Assembly: GCA_038254365.1 (NCBI GenBank)
Contig: JBBSGI010000001.1
Location: 1 to 64,000 of the forward strand
DNA length: 64,000 nt
Source of the DNA: JAWWPG01 sp038254365
Lineage (GTDB): Bacteria; Actinomycetota; Actinomycetes; Propionibacteriales; Nocardioidaceae
Reading direction: 5' to 3'
Part shown: one piece after another, positions 7,844-16,339 of the stretch
Numbering within the stretch: the stretch's first letter is position 1
How the letters are laid out: every line of letters starts with the position of its first letter
Notes under the pieces: model-generated
Databases searched by the model: none
The model's input: the letters and a program-made list of their open reading frames with translations, nothing else
Told to the model about the DNA's origin: nothing
Made by a program: the position numbers and the translations under genes

Positions 7844-8280
7844 ATGCCACCGCGGCTGCTCCCCTCCTGGCAGCGCAGCGAGGACTACCGCGCGTCTCGA
7901 TCGAGTCGGTGGACCCGGCGGCGGGCACGGGGACGCGACATCGACATCGCGTCAGCGATGCTCCACGCGTTCCAGGACTACCCCTGGCCGGGGAATGTCG
8001 CCCAGCTGCAGGACGTCGTGCGTGAGGCGGCCCGGCAGACCCACACCATCGAGCTACGGCACCTCCCACCCGAGATCCTCTCCAGCTCGACCCGTCGCCT
8101 GTCCCGGATCGAGGTATTCGAGCGCGACGAGATCATCCGGGTGCTGACCCAGGAGGGCATCACCATGCAGTGCGCCGCCGACGAGCTGAGGATGAGCCGA
8201 GCCACCATCTACCGCAAGCTTGCGCATTTTGACATCCGGCTACCCGCTCGCACTGAGGTCCGGCACGCGAGGTCTGGACC
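7844..8280 (+). pseudogene. Sigma-54-dependent activator (AcoR/MimR-like), internally deleted
   Basis: The start region (MPPRLLPSWQRSEDY, then after a frameshift VSIESVDPAAGTGT) matches the N terminus of AcoR-type activators. It is followed directly by the end of the AAA+ domain (FQDYPWPGNVAQLQDVVREA) and a Fis-type HTH (AADELRMSRATIYRKLAHFD). The GAF region and most of the AAA+ core, several hundred residues, are absent. Regulators of this type control ADH and monooxygenase operons, which fits the neighbouring ADH remnant. The normal stop is not recognisable; a 14-bp tandem repeat begins at 8255. Confidence 0.8.
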
Positions 8281-8296
8281 GCGAGGTTCGGACCGC
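8255..8296. repeat. 14-bp tandem repeat, 3 copies
   Basis: GAGGTCCGGCACGC, GAGGTCTGGACCGC and GAGGTTCGGACCGC follow head to tail. They sit at the 3' end of the sigma-54 activator remnant, where the normal stop codon should be, so expansion may have destroyed that end. Confidence 0.7.
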
Positions 8297-8319
8297 CACG
8301 GGACGGCGACCAGTCGCGC

Positions 8320-8478
8320 TCAGACCCCGAAGCCTTGCAACGGCGGCAGGCTCAGGTCAGTAGTGGGGATCAGGAGGCGCGCCCACTCGGGGAGCTCGCC
8401 GGCGCGCCACTGAGTCACGGCTCCACAACGGTCGCCCTTCTTGACCTTGAACCAAACGCGATCCGTCAGCGCCACCAC
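8320..8478 (-). CDS. Small conserved-looking protein, 52 residues
   Basis: GTG 8478 (or GTG 8475) to TGA 8320. The peptide contains TDRVWFKVKKGDRCGAV, WRAGELPEWARLLIP and ends SLPPLQGFGV. An in-frame stop lies immediately upstream, so this is a complete short gene rather than a tail. GGAG lies about 6 nt before the second GTG. The Trp/Pro/Lys-rich composition and ordered motifs look like selected protein. I do not recognise a named family, and no signal peptide or membrane helix is present. Confidence 0.5.
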   Translation of the reverse strand: MVALTDRVWFKVKKGDRCGAVTQWRAGELPEWARLLIPTTDLSLPPLQGFGV

Positions 8479-8618
8479 TCACTCCGCAGGTTGGCGGACG
8501 AGGACTTCCATCAGGGTGGACAATCCATTCAGCCCCGCCAGGCTTGGGAACATCGATGAGCGATCGCAGGGAGACCCGGCTAGCGGCGGCAGGCCGGCCT
8601 CACGGAGAGGACAGAACG

Positions 8619-8963
8619 ATGGGCAATGAACAGGTCTCGCCAGAGACGAGGGGTGTCACGGTAAAGCGACTGGCCACGGTTGATCTCGGCCCCGAGATCC
8701 AGGGCATGGAAGGGCGCCAGCTTCGGATGCGAATGGTGACCATCGAGCCGGGAGGGGTCTTCGGCCCGGTTCACGACCACGAAGGCAGACCGGGGACCGT
8801 CTACGTGCTGCAGGGAACGATCACCGACCACCGGGATGGGATCGCAACGGACTACGGGCCGGGTGCGGGCTGGCCCGAGGACCGGAACACGGTCCACTGG
8901 CTCGAGAACAGGGGGACGGTTCCGGCGGTGGAGATCTCGGTCGATGTCGTCAGGCACGAGTAG
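8619..8963 (+). CDS. Cupin-domain protein
   Basis: A 114-residue single-domain cupin. Metal-binding motif 1 is recognisable as GPVHDHEGRPGTVYVLQG (His-x-His with a downstream Glu), and motif 2 as PEDRNTVHWLENRG. The start ATG 8619 has GGAGAGG 8 nt upstream. Cupins of this size act as sensors, isomerases or dioxygenases; the substrate cannot be told. It stands alone after the decayed region. Nothing gene-like was found in 8479-8618. Confidence 0.8.
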   Translation: MGNEQVSPETRGVTVKRLATVDLGPEIQGMEGRQLRMRMVTIEPGGVFGPVHDHEGRPGTVYVLQGTITDHRDGIATDYGPGAGWPEDRNTVHWLENRGTVPAVEISVDVVRHE

Positions 8964-8985
8964 GTGGGCGGCGGCGGAACCAGCA

Positions 8986-9078
8986 GTGAGCAAGATCGCC
9001 TCGTCCATTCACGGTCTCGGTTCGGCCGAGGGCACTGCTGAAATTCTTGCGGCCTATGTGCGGACTGCGGTCCACTAG
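8986..9078 (+). pseudogene. Possible C-terminal fragment of a lost gene
   Basis: Thirty codons from GTG 8986 to TAG 9078 read VSKIASSIHGLGSAEGTAEI and onward, resembling the helical tail of glycosyltransferases or other enzymes. No N-terminal part is present. It could be another remnant like those at 6-8 kb or simply chance. The rest of 8964-9105 holds nothing else visible. Confidence 0.2.
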
Positions 9079-9105
9079 ACCGCCTGCCCGCGTAAACGCG
9101 CCGAG

Positions 9106-10032
9106 TCAGTAGTAGTAGGGGTACGGCGACCAGTCGGGCTTGCGCTTGTCGAGGAACGCGTTTCGACCCTCCGCGGCCTCGTCGGTGCCGTAGGCCAGCC
9201 GGGTTGCCTCACCGGCGAACATCTGCTGACCCACGAGGCCGTCGTCGATCAGGTTGAAGGCATACTTCAGCATCCGTTGGGCGGTAGGGGACTTGGCGTT
9301 GATCCGCTCCGCCCAGTCGAGGGCGGCCGCCTCGAGATCGGCGTGGGGAATCACGGCGTTGACCATCCCCATCCGGTGCGCCGCCCCAGCGTCGTACTCC
9401 TCGCCGAGGAAGAAGATCTCCCGGGCGAACTTCTGCCCGACCTGGCGGGCGAGGTACGCCGATCCGAAGCCACCGTCGAACGACGCCACATCAGCGTCGG
9501 TCTGCTTGAACCGGGCGTGCTCGGCCGAGGCCAGCGTGAGGTCGGCGACCACGTGCAGGCTGTGGCCGCCACCGGCCGCCCATCCGGGGACGACCGCGAT
9601 GACCACCTTCGGCATGAACCGGATCAGCCGCTGGCACTCCAGGATGTGCAGGCGCCCAAGCCTGGCGGGGTCCACGGCGGGCGTGGCGCCCCGATCGTCG
9701 CGGGAGGGCTTGCTCGCCTCGTACTGGTAGCCCGCGCGGCCGCGGATGCGCTGGTCCCCGCCCGAGCAGAACGCCCATCCGCCGTCGCGGGGGGACGGCC
9801 CGTTGCCGGTCAGCAGGACGCACCCGACGTCGGGTGACATCCGGGAGTGGTCCAGGCAGCGGTAGAGCTCGTCGACCGTGTGTGGGCGGAAGGCGTTGCG
9901 CACTTCGGGACGGTCGAAGGCGATGCGCACCGTGCCGTGGGCCCGCGCGCGATGGTAGGTGACGTCCGTGAGGTCGTCGAATCCCTCGAGCGACCGCCAT
10001 GCGTCGGGGTCGAAGATCTCCGATACCGGCAT
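9106..10032 (-). CDS. menB: 1,4-dihydroxy-2-naphthoyl-CoA synthase
   Basis: A 308-residue crotonase-fold enzyme that closes the second ring of menaquinone from o-succinylbenzoyl-CoA. Family marks: FDRPEVRNAFRPHTVDELY near residue 40, FCSGGDQRIRGRAGYQY, the oxyanion-hole segment PGWAAGGGHSLHVV, and the C-terminal DWSPYPYYY. ATG 10032 is chosen because MPVSEIFDPDAWR is the usual start; TAGGGT lies 7 nt upstream, possibly a leaderless promoter. No other men genes are in the window. Confidence 0.95.
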   Translation of the reverse strand: MPVSEIFDPDAWRSLEGFDDLTDVTYHRARAHGTVRIAFDRPEVRNAFRPHTVDELYRCLDHSRMSPDVGCVLLTGNGPSPRDGGWAFCSGGDQRIRGRAGYQYEASKPSRDDRGATPAVDPARLGRLHILECQRLIRFMPKVVIAVVPGWAAGGGHSLHVVADLTLASAEHARFKQTDADVASFDGGFGSAYLARQVGQKFAREIFFLGEEYDAGAAHRMGMVNAVIPHADLEAAALDWAERINAKSPTAQRMLKYAFNLIDDGLVGQQMFAGEATRLAYGTDEAAEGRNAFLDKRKPDWSPYPYYY

Positions 10033-10061
10033 GGACGTGACCCTATCGCTGCGGCGCGCGC

Positions 10062-10709
10062 CTACCGTCGGGGCGAGGGCTGCCCGATCGACGCCGCGAG
10101 GGTGGCCAAGTGGGCAAGTCGGGCCAGCTCGGAGGAGAGGATCTCCGGCCCACCGTGCCGACCGATGACCACGATCACGTCGGCCGACCCGAGTGGCGCG
10201 GCGCCGACCAAAGCCGCCTTCCAAGGCTGCGGAGCATCCAGCCGCCCGGCCTGCGCCAGCGGGAACCAGTCGCGGCACGCGTCGACCATCTCTGGGGCAG
10301 CTGGCGTGGCGCTGGTCACGCGGATGCCGTTCCCGTCCCGTACGACGACCATGGCCCAGTCCGCCCGGAACGTCCGCGGCAGGATCTCCGTGAGCACCTG
10401 ATGGGCGCGTCCAGGTTGCTGCGCGATCAGCTCGACGGCCTCCAAGTCGAGGTGGAGACTGCCGGCGGTCGGGTATCGCGACACCCAGAGCACCTCGACC
10501 TCGTCCAGGCGCATCACAGACGACACGGCGGCGTCGGGCATCACCCCAGGTTGCAGCCTGATGAAGAAGTCGTCGACGGCTACCCCGTCGGTTCGGTGCT
10601 CCACGACCTCGATGGCCTCGATATTGACGCCTACCGCGCCAAGTGCGGAAGCGACCGCCCCGAGCGAGCCCGGCACGTCGGGCAGGGCGATCCGGAGCAG
10701 GTGGCTCAT
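10062..10709 (-). CDS. ACT-domain protein
   Basis: 215 residues with an N-terminal ACT domain (LLRIALPDVPGSLGAVASAL, then VNIEAIEVVEH), the small-ligand regulatory fold of amino-acid metabolism. The C-terminal half (AMVVVRDGNGIRVTSATPAA; DVIVVIGRHGGPEILSSELA) resembles a degenerate GAF/sensory domain. It overlaps the upstream PfkB kinase gene by 4 bp (ATGA), so the two are co-transcribed. The ligand is unknown. Confidence 0.8.
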   Translation of the reverse strand: MSHLLRIALPDVPGSLGAVASALGAVGVNIEAIEVVEHRTDGVAVDDFFIRLQPGVMPDAAVSSVMRLDEVEVLWVSRYPTAGSLHLDLEAVELIAQQPGRAHQVLTEILPRTFRADWAMVVVRDGNGIRVTSATPAAPEMVDACRDWFPLAQAGRLDAPQPWKAALVGAAPLGSADVIVVIGRHGGPEILSSELARLAHLATLAASIGQPSPRR

Positions 10710-11704
10710 CGCGCCACCGCCACGGCGTCGCTTGCCCCCGCCGCCGCTCGACCCGACCCACCAGCAGGCTGCCTGACGAAGGCCTCGTACTCAGCTCTCG
10801 TCGGCAGGTCGGCACCGGCCCGCTGACAGGTCAGCCCGGCCACGTCCAGCGCACGACGGAGCGCGTGCCGTACCCCCTTCTCACCCAACCGGGCCAACGC
10901 GGGAGGTGCCAACGCATCGGCGTCGGCGAGCGCAGACAACAGGCCCGCCTGGAACGCGTCGCCGGCACCGATGGTGTCGACGGCTTTGACATCCGGCGCG
11001 CGCAGGCTCACCTCGACACCGCTCGACATGACCCCGAGGCATCCTTGCCCTCCCCGCGTGAGGACGGCCAGTGACGGGCCGAGGGCAGCCCACCGTCGTA
11101 CGGCGACCATCGGGTCGATGTCGGGGTACAGCCAGGCGAGGTCTTCGTCGCTCGCCTTGACCAGGTTCGACGACGCCACGAACCGCTCCACCCGCCGCAC
11201 CGCGGTCTGCCGCGGCCCCGCGAGGCCGGGGCGGACGTTGGGGTCGAAGCTCAGGAGACGGCCGGCACCGGCGTGGGACTCCCACCAGGCGAGGATGCGG
11301 ACCGCACCAGGCTCCAGCGCGGTCGCCAGTGAGCCGGTATGCAGGGCCAGCGCCGCTTCGGGTACGGCGGCCAGCTCGACCTCCGTCCAGCCCCAGTCGG
11401 CGGTCTCGCGGACGAAGAAGTCGTAGCTCGCCCGCCCCCCTGCGTCGACGGTGGCGAAAGCGAGCGTCGGCTGCTGGTCGGCCGTGACGCTCGCGGACAG
11501 ATCGAGGTCGCTCGCGACCGCGAACTGGCGGATCCGGGCGCCCAGCGCACTCGACGAGAACCGCGCCATCATCGCCGTCGGATGCCCGAGGCGCCGCAGC
11601 CCGACCGCGATGTTGAGCGGGCCCCCAGCAGGCAGCGCCCGGTAGGTGTCACCCGGCCTCGGCTGAACCATGTCCAGCAGGGCCTCGCCCAGCACCGCGA
11701 ACAA
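10706..11704 (-). CDS. PfkB-family carbohydrate kinase (fructokinase-like)
   Basis: 332 residues of the ribokinase/PfkB fold. N-terminal GGPLNIAVGLRRLG binds the sugar. C-terminal DTIGAGDAFQAG carries the anion hole and catalytic Asp. SFDPNVRPGLAG is typical of fructokinases. The start is a TTG at 11704, supported by GAGGAGG 5 nt upstream on the minus strand. It is coupled to the ACT gene by an ATGA overlap. Sugar specificity is inferred only. Confidence 0.88.
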   Translation of the reverse strand: MFAVLGEALLDMVQPRPGDTYRALPAGGPLNIAVGLRRLGHPTAMMARFSSSALGARIRQFAVASDLDLSASVTADQQPTLAFATVDAGGRASYDFFVRETADWGWTEVELAAVPEAALALHTGSLATALEPGAVRILAWWESHAGAGRLLSFDPNVRPGLAGPRQTAVRRVERFVASSNLVKASDEDLAWLYPDIDPMVAVRRWAALGPSLAVLTRGGQGCLGVMSSGVEVSLRAPDVKAVDTIGAGDAFQAGLLSALADADALAPPALARLGEKGVRHALRRALDVAGLTCQRAGADLPTRAEYEAFVRQPAGGSGRAAAGASDAVAVAR

Positions 11705-11789
11705 TCGAGCCTCCTCGGTCTCAAGGACACGGTCCCCAGCATCACCTCGAGCGGGACGGGTCCACAGATCTGTAGGCTACGTTGCCATC

Positions 11790-12545
11790 ATGCGTGACCT
11801 CACGTACCCGCCGGTGATCGCGCTGGCGCGCGCCGCCTTCAAGGCGATGAACGTGTCGTTCCAGATCACTGGTAGCGCCAACGTGCCGACCACGGGCGGG
11901 GCGGTGCTCGCTTTCAACCACATCAGCTATGTCGACTTCGTGTTCGGCGGCTTCGCGGCCTGGCCGTCCCGGCGACTGGTTCGCTTCATGGCGAAGAAGG
12001 AGCTGTTCGACCACCGGATCTCAGGTCCGCTCATGCGTTCGCTCCACCACATCAACGTCGACCGGGCGGCCGGCGCGGTGTCATACCGGACCGCGCTGCA
12101 CTACTTGAGGGCCGGTGAGGTGGTCGGGGTCTTTCCGGAGGCGACGATCAGCCGCAGCTTCGAGCTGAAGGAGTTCAAGAGCGGGGCGACCCGGTTGGCC
12201 GCCTCGGCCAAGGTGCCGGTCGTGCCGGTGATCCTCTGGGGCACCCAGCGGATGTACACGAAGGACCATCCCCGCGACTTCTCCCGGGGCCAGACCGTTG
12301 CCCTGACCGTCGGGAGCCCGGTCCACCCGACGAACCGCGACCATGCGGCGGCGTTGGACGAGCTGCAGACCACGATGGCCAGCATGCTCGACAAGACCAT
12401 CCGGGCCTACCCGGAGATGCCCCAGGGCGCCTGGTGGCTGCCGCGGAGCTACGGCGGCTCGGCACCCACTCCGGCAGAGGCCGCCGCCCTCGATGCAGCC
12501 GAGCTCGAGGAGCGCGGCGGCCGCCATCTCGAGCCCGACGGCTGA
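11790..12545 (+). CDS. PlsC-type 1-acyl-glycerol-3-phosphate acyltransferase family
   Basis: A 251-residue membrane-associated acyltransferase. The catalytic HX4D motif is NHISYVD near residue 45, and motif III is VGVFPEATIS with the conserved FPE. Motif IV is the PVVPVILWGTQRMY stretch. It likely acylates lysophosphatidate or a related lipid. ATG 11790 (MRDLTYPPVIALAR) is chosen; a TAGGCT box at 11773-11778 suggests a transcript with a leader of only about 5 nt. The C terminus is a variable Ala/Glu tail. Confidence 0.88.
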   Translation: MRDLTYPPVIALARAAFKAMNVSFQITGSANVPTTGGAVLAFNHISYVDFVFGGFAAWPSRRLVRFMAKKELFDHRISGPLMRSLHHINVDRAAGAVSYRTALHYLRAGEVVGVFPEATISRSFELKEFKSGATRLAASAKVPVVPVILWGTQRMYTKDHPRDFSRGQTVALTVGSPVHPTNRDHAAALDELQTTMASMLDKTIRAYPEMPQGAWWLPRSYGGSAPTPAEAAALDAAELEERGGRHLEPDG

Positions 12546-12579
12546 CGGATCGTCTGCTCCCAGGGGCGGATGGTCGGGG

Positions 12580-13368
12580 TCACGACTCGAGGGCGGCGAC
12601 CGGGGTGGGTTCGGGCTCGGTGACCTGCTCGGGAGCCCGACGGGCGTGGCCCATCATGCCGAACACGGTGCAGGTGACCAGCGCGAGCCCGACCCCGGCC
12701 ACCACGTCGAGCACATAATGGTTGGCGGTCGCGACCACGGCAACGCTGGTGAGCACCGGGTAGATGAAGACCCAGGGTCGGAGTGACGTGCCCCGCAGCA
12801 TGGCCAACCCGACGATCGCCACCCACAAGGCCCAGGCCAGGTGCAGCGAGGGCATGGCGGCGAACTGAGCCGGCTCGACCGGTCCACCGTGGCCGCTGCC
12901 GAAACCGGCCGCTGCGACGCTGTCGACGTAACTGGCGCCGGGCAGCAGACGCGGAGGCATCACGGGGTACAGCACGAAGACGGTGAGTCCGACGATGTTC
13001 GTGACCAGCAGCGAGTTGCGCGCCGAGCGGTACATCTGCGGGAACCACAGATAGCAGCAGGTCAGCACGGCCATGGTGCCGCTGATGTGGGAGTACTGGT
13101 ACCACCACACGAGCAGCGTCGAAAGAGTGTGGTGATGAAGCAGCCAGTGGTTCGCCGAGAGCTCGACATCGAGGTGCAGAATCTGCTCGAGCCGGAGCAC
13201 GTCGCGCCCGTTGTCCAGCGCCGCGCCGCTACGGACCGACTCGAGCGACTTGATGTAGTCGTAGACCTCCAGCAGCAGGAAGACAACGAACAGCTCGCCG
13301 AGGAGGAACGGACGAGTCGCTGTGCGCCGACGCTCCTTCAGGGTCTCCACCCAGGTGTCCTTCGCCAT
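12580..13368 (-). CDS. PAP2-superfamily membrane protein (Aur1/Ipt1-like)
   Basis: 262 residues with about six hydrophobic helices. PAP2 motifs are visible: MPPRLLPG (motif 1-like), AAMPSLHLAWALW (motif 2, catalytic His) and ANHYVLDVVAG (motif 3, His and Asp). Members remove or transfer phosphate or inositol-phosphate groups on lipids. It converges with the PlsC gene (34-bp gap), fitting a lipid-metabolism neighbourhood. Its exact substrate is unknown. Confidence 0.85.
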   Translation of the reverse strand: MAKDTWVETLKERRRTATRPFLLGELFVVFLLLEVYDYIKSLESVRSGAALDNGRDVLRLEQILHLDVELSANHWLLHHHTLSTLLVWWYQYSHISGTMAVLTCCYLWFPQMYRSARNSLLVTNIVGLTVFVLYPVMPPRLLPGASYVDSVAAAGFGSGHGGPVEPAQFAAMPSLHLAWALWVAIVGLAMLRGTSLRPWVFIYPVLTSVAVVATANHYVLDVVAGVGLALVTCTVFGMMGHARRAPEQVTEPEPTPVAALES

Positions 13369-13459
13369 CGCCCTCCGTCACCTCCCGGCCCTTCGTCGTT
13401 CACCCGCCGGGCACCATTGTCCGGTGTCCTGGCAACGTCACGCCACCAAACCGCCTGAG

Positions 13460-15424
13460 CTACCAGATCCTGACCCGGTCCTGAGGTTCGACCCACAACC
13501 CGTCACCGGGCGCCGTCTCGAAGGCGTCGTGGAACTCGTCGAGATTGCGGACGATGTTGGCCCGCAGGTCTGGCGGTGAGTGCGGGTCCACCGTGAGGAG
13601 CTGCCGGGCGAGCGCCTCCCGGGACTTGGCCCGCCACACCAATGACCAGTTGAAGAACGCGCGCTGTGCACCCGTCAGCCCCTCGATCTCCGGCGCCGGG
13701 GTGCCGTCGAGGCTGATCTCGTAGGCCTTGAGGGCGATGGTCAGACCCCCGAGGTCGCCGATGTTCTCCCCGACGGTGAGACCGCCGTTGACCTTGCGGC
13801 CAGGGAGGGCACGTGGCTCGAGCTCGTTGTACTGGGCGATCAGCCGGTCCGCTCGCTCGCGGAAGCCGGCCTTGTCTTCAGCCGTCCACCAGTCGTGCAG
13901 GTTGCCTTCACCGTCGTACTGAGCGCCTTGGTCGTCGAAGCCGTGCCCGATCTCGTGCCCGATCACGGCACCGATGCCGCCGTAGTTGACGGCGGAGTCG
14001 GCCTCAGGGTCGAAGAACGGCGGCTGAAGGATCGCAGCCGGGAAGCAGATCTCGTTGGTGCCCGGGTTGTAGTAGGCGTTGACGTCCTGCGGGTACATCA
14101 GCCACTCGTCGCGGTCGACCGGACCGCCGAGCTTGCCGAACTGGCGGTCGGTTTCGAAGGCCGCGCCCCGCCGGACGTTGCCGATCAGGTCTGCGCGGTC
14201 GATCTCGATCGCCGAGTAGTCGCGCCACCGGGGTGGGTAGCCGATCTTGGGCCGGAAGACGGCGAGCTTGTCGAGCGCCTTCCGCCGCGTCTCGGGACCC
14301 ATCCACTCAAGGGTGTCGATGTTGCGTCGGTAGGCCTCGACGAGGTTGGCCACCAGCGCGTCCATCTGCTGCTTCGCCTCGGGCGGGAAGTGCCGGGCGA
14401 CGTACTGCTCGCCGATCGCCTCACCGAGCGCGGCCTGAACGACGGCCACGCCCCGCTTCCACCGGTCGCGCTGCACCTCGGTGCCGGCCAGCGTGCGCGA
14501 GTAGAAGTCGAAGCTCTCGGAGACGATCGCACGGGTGAGGAACGGTGCCGAGGCGTGCACGACCTGCCAGGTCAGCCACGCCTTCCAGTCGTCGAGCGGT
14601 ACGTCGGTAAGCGCCTGCGAGAGCGTCGCGAGGTAGCTCGGCTGCCTGACCACCACCTCGGCAAGAGCGCCGTCGGGCGCTCCGAGACCGGACCCCCAGG
14701 CGTCGAAGTCGAAGGCCGGCGCGGCTGCCCGAAGCTCCTGCTCACTGAGCAGGTTGTAGGTGGTGATGACGTCACGGCACGCAACCGCGTCCCAGTGGCC
14801 AGCGGCGAGCCTGGTCTCGAGGCGCATGATGCGGTCGGCGTCGACGTCGGCGTCGGCGACGCCAACCAGCTCGAGCATCCGGGAGAGGTGTGCGACATAG
14901 GCCGCGCGAATCTCGGCGAACTGCTCCTCGCGGTAGTAGGCCTCGTCGGGTAGGCCGAGGCCGCCCTGGCCGATGTTGACGACGTACCGGTCGGACTTGC
15001 GGTCGTCGGTGTTGACGTAGGCGGCAAAGACACCGTCCGCAGCAGCCTCGCGTTCCAGCCGCCCGAGCAAGGAAGCCAGCTCGGTCAGGGTCGCGACGGC
15101 CTGTACGGCGTCGAGATCGGCTCGGATCGGCTCCACCCCGAGCGACTCGACGCGTTCCTCGTCGAGGAAGCTGGCGAACATGTCACCGATCTGCTGCGTC
15201 GTCGTCCCGGAGGGCTCCGAGCCCCCCGCCGACGCGGCCTCGCGGAGCAGGTCGCCGACGCGTTGCTCTGACTGCAGCCGCAGCCCGACGAACTGCCCGT
15301 AACCCGGCAGGTCGGGAGGTATCTCGACCGTGTCGTACCAGCGTCCGTTGACGTGCCCGAAGAGGTCGTCCTGGGGACGCACCTCGGGGTCGTACCCCTC
15401 GTGCACGGAACTGTCCGCCTCCAC
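13460..15424 (-). CDS. M13-family zinc metallopeptidase (neprilysin/PepO-like)
   Basis: 654 residues, the usual length. The zinc site HEIGH is at about residue 491, with the third ligand in GENIGDLGG near 553. The C terminus has the M13 substrate-binding segment VDPHSPPDLRANIVRN. GTG 15424 is chosen because the family N terminus (YDPEVRPQDDLFGHVNGRW) follows closely and GAGG lies 6 nt upstream; the further upstream reading is not protein-like. No signal peptide or membrane anchor is seen, so it is probably cytoplasmic, as in many actinobacteria. Confidence 0.93.
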   Translation of the reverse strand: MEADSSVHEGYDPEVRPQDDLFGHVNGRWYDTVEIPPDLPGYGQFVGLRLQSEQRVGDLLREAASAGGSEPSGTTTQQIGDMFASFLDEERVESLGVEPIRADLDAVQAVATLTELASLLGRLEREAAADGVFAAYVNTDDRKSDRYVVNIGQGGLGLPDEAYYREEQFAEIRAAYVAHLSRMLELVGVADADVDADRIMRLETRLAAGHWDAVACRDVITTYNLLSEQELRAAAPAFDFDAWGSGLGAPDGALAEVVVRQPSYLATLSQALTDVPLDDWKAWLTWQVVHASAPFLTRAIVSESFDFYSRTLAGTEVQRDRWKRGVAVVQAALGEAIGEQYVARHFPPEAKQQMDALVANLVEAYRRNIDTLEWMGPETRRKALDKLAVFRPKIGYPPRWRDYSAIEIDRADLIGNVRRGAAFETDRQFGKLGGPVDRDEWLMYPQDVNAYYNPGTNEICFPAAILQPPFFDPEADSAVNYGGIGAVIGHEIGHGFDDQGAQYDGEGNLHDWWTAEDKAGFRERADRLIAQYNELEPRALPGRKVNGGLTVGENIGDLGGLTIALKAYEISLDGTPAPEIEGLTGAQRAFFNWSLVWRAKSREALARQLLTVDPHSPPDLRANIVRNLDEFHDAFETAPGDGLWVEPQDRVRIW

Positions 15425-15609
15425 GCTCCACCTCGCCCTGACGTCAAAGGGGTACCCGGCCCGGCGCGACGCCGACCGCGCGCCGAGGACGAGCCTACCG
15501 TGGCGCTCCCCCCAGATCCGGCCTCGCCGACTGCCCGGACCGTCACCTCCGTGCCGCGTCAGGGTGCGCCACACACTCAACTACAAGGCGGACGCCACGG
15601 CCACGATTC

Positions 15610-15729
15610 ATGACCTCAAGGGTGACCGCGGGGTCTTCGCCGGGCCAGCGCGAGGAGGACTTCTACGTCGACCTCGGCTCGATCTTCGACCTTGGCGCGC
15701 CCATGGCCGAGCTGCCCGAAGGTCTCTAG
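15610..15729 (+). CDS. Small ORF of 39 residues, unknown
   Basis: ATG 15610 to TAG 15729 gives a short acidic peptide containing EEDFYVDLGSIFDLGAP. The Asp/Leu pattern is more protein-like than the flanks, but no clear Shine-Dalgarno sequence precedes it and no family is known. It may be a small gene or the end of a lost one. The remainder of the 400-bp gap 15425-15827 shows nothing else I can support. Confidence 0.3.
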   Translation: MTSRVTAGSSPGQREEDFYVDLGSIFDLGAPMAELPEGL

Positions 15730-15827
15730 CACGAACGGCTCAGCCTGAACTTCATCCCTGGGACTAGGACCACCGGACAATGGTGGACTGTCCACGGCAC
15801 CCCTCATCGTTGAGTCATCACCCGAAG

Positions 15828-16250
15828 ATGACTCCGAGGAGGAGCGATGAACAGCACCCAACCGTACGGCGGGCAGTCGCCGCGAGCTCGATCGTCCTGG
15901 CGCTCGGCGCCGCCACCAGTTGGCCGGCCGCCGCGTCGGGAGGCGGCCGTGAGGTCGAGCGCCGCGGCAACTGCTCCCAGAACACCGACTGGAGACTCAA
16001 GGCCAAGGCTGATAACGGACGGCTCCAGGTCGAGGCCGAGATCGACAGCAACGTCAACGGGCAGGACTGGACCTGGCGCATCCTGCACAACGGCGGGGTC
16101 TCCGCTCGCGGCAGGGCGACCACTCAGCCCCCCAGCGGATCCTTCGAGGTTCGCCGGCTGCTGATCAACGCCGCAGGCACCGACAACATCGGCATCCGCT
16201 CCACCAACAGCAAGACCGGCGAGACCTGCGCCGGGAACCTCCAGTTCTGA
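15828..16250 (+). CDS. Small secreted protein of unknown function
   Basis: 140 residues with an N-terminal export signal (RRAVAASSIVLALGAATSWP) followed by a soluble domain with two cysteines (GNCSQNTDWRLKAKADNGRL ... GETCAGNLQF), probably one disulfide. ATG 15828 opens the frame but has a poor ribosome site. A strong GAGGAGG precedes ATG 15847, which is in another frame; a one-base insertion near 15858-15862 would make that start read straight into the signal peptide. The gene may therefore carry a frameshift. Confidence 0.6.
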   Translation: MTPRRSDEQHPTVRRAVAASSIVLALGAATSWPAAASGGGREVERRGNCSQNTDWRLKAKADNGRLQVEAEIDSNVNGQDWTWRILHNGGVSARGRATTQPPSGSFEVRRLLINAAGTDNIGIRSTNSKTGETCAGNLQF

Positions 16251-16339
16251 GCGCCCGGCCCGCCATACTGGTGCCGAGATCGGAGCGGACCGCCCTGGCA
16301 CAGGACCAGACCCGGATCGAGCAGCGGGCCTGCACCGAC

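Noticed and set aside
10722..10815. An N-terminal extension of menB reaching into the PfkB gene
   Set aside because: The upstream residues are non-protein-like and cross the ACT gene in another frame; the conserved MenB start is at 10032.
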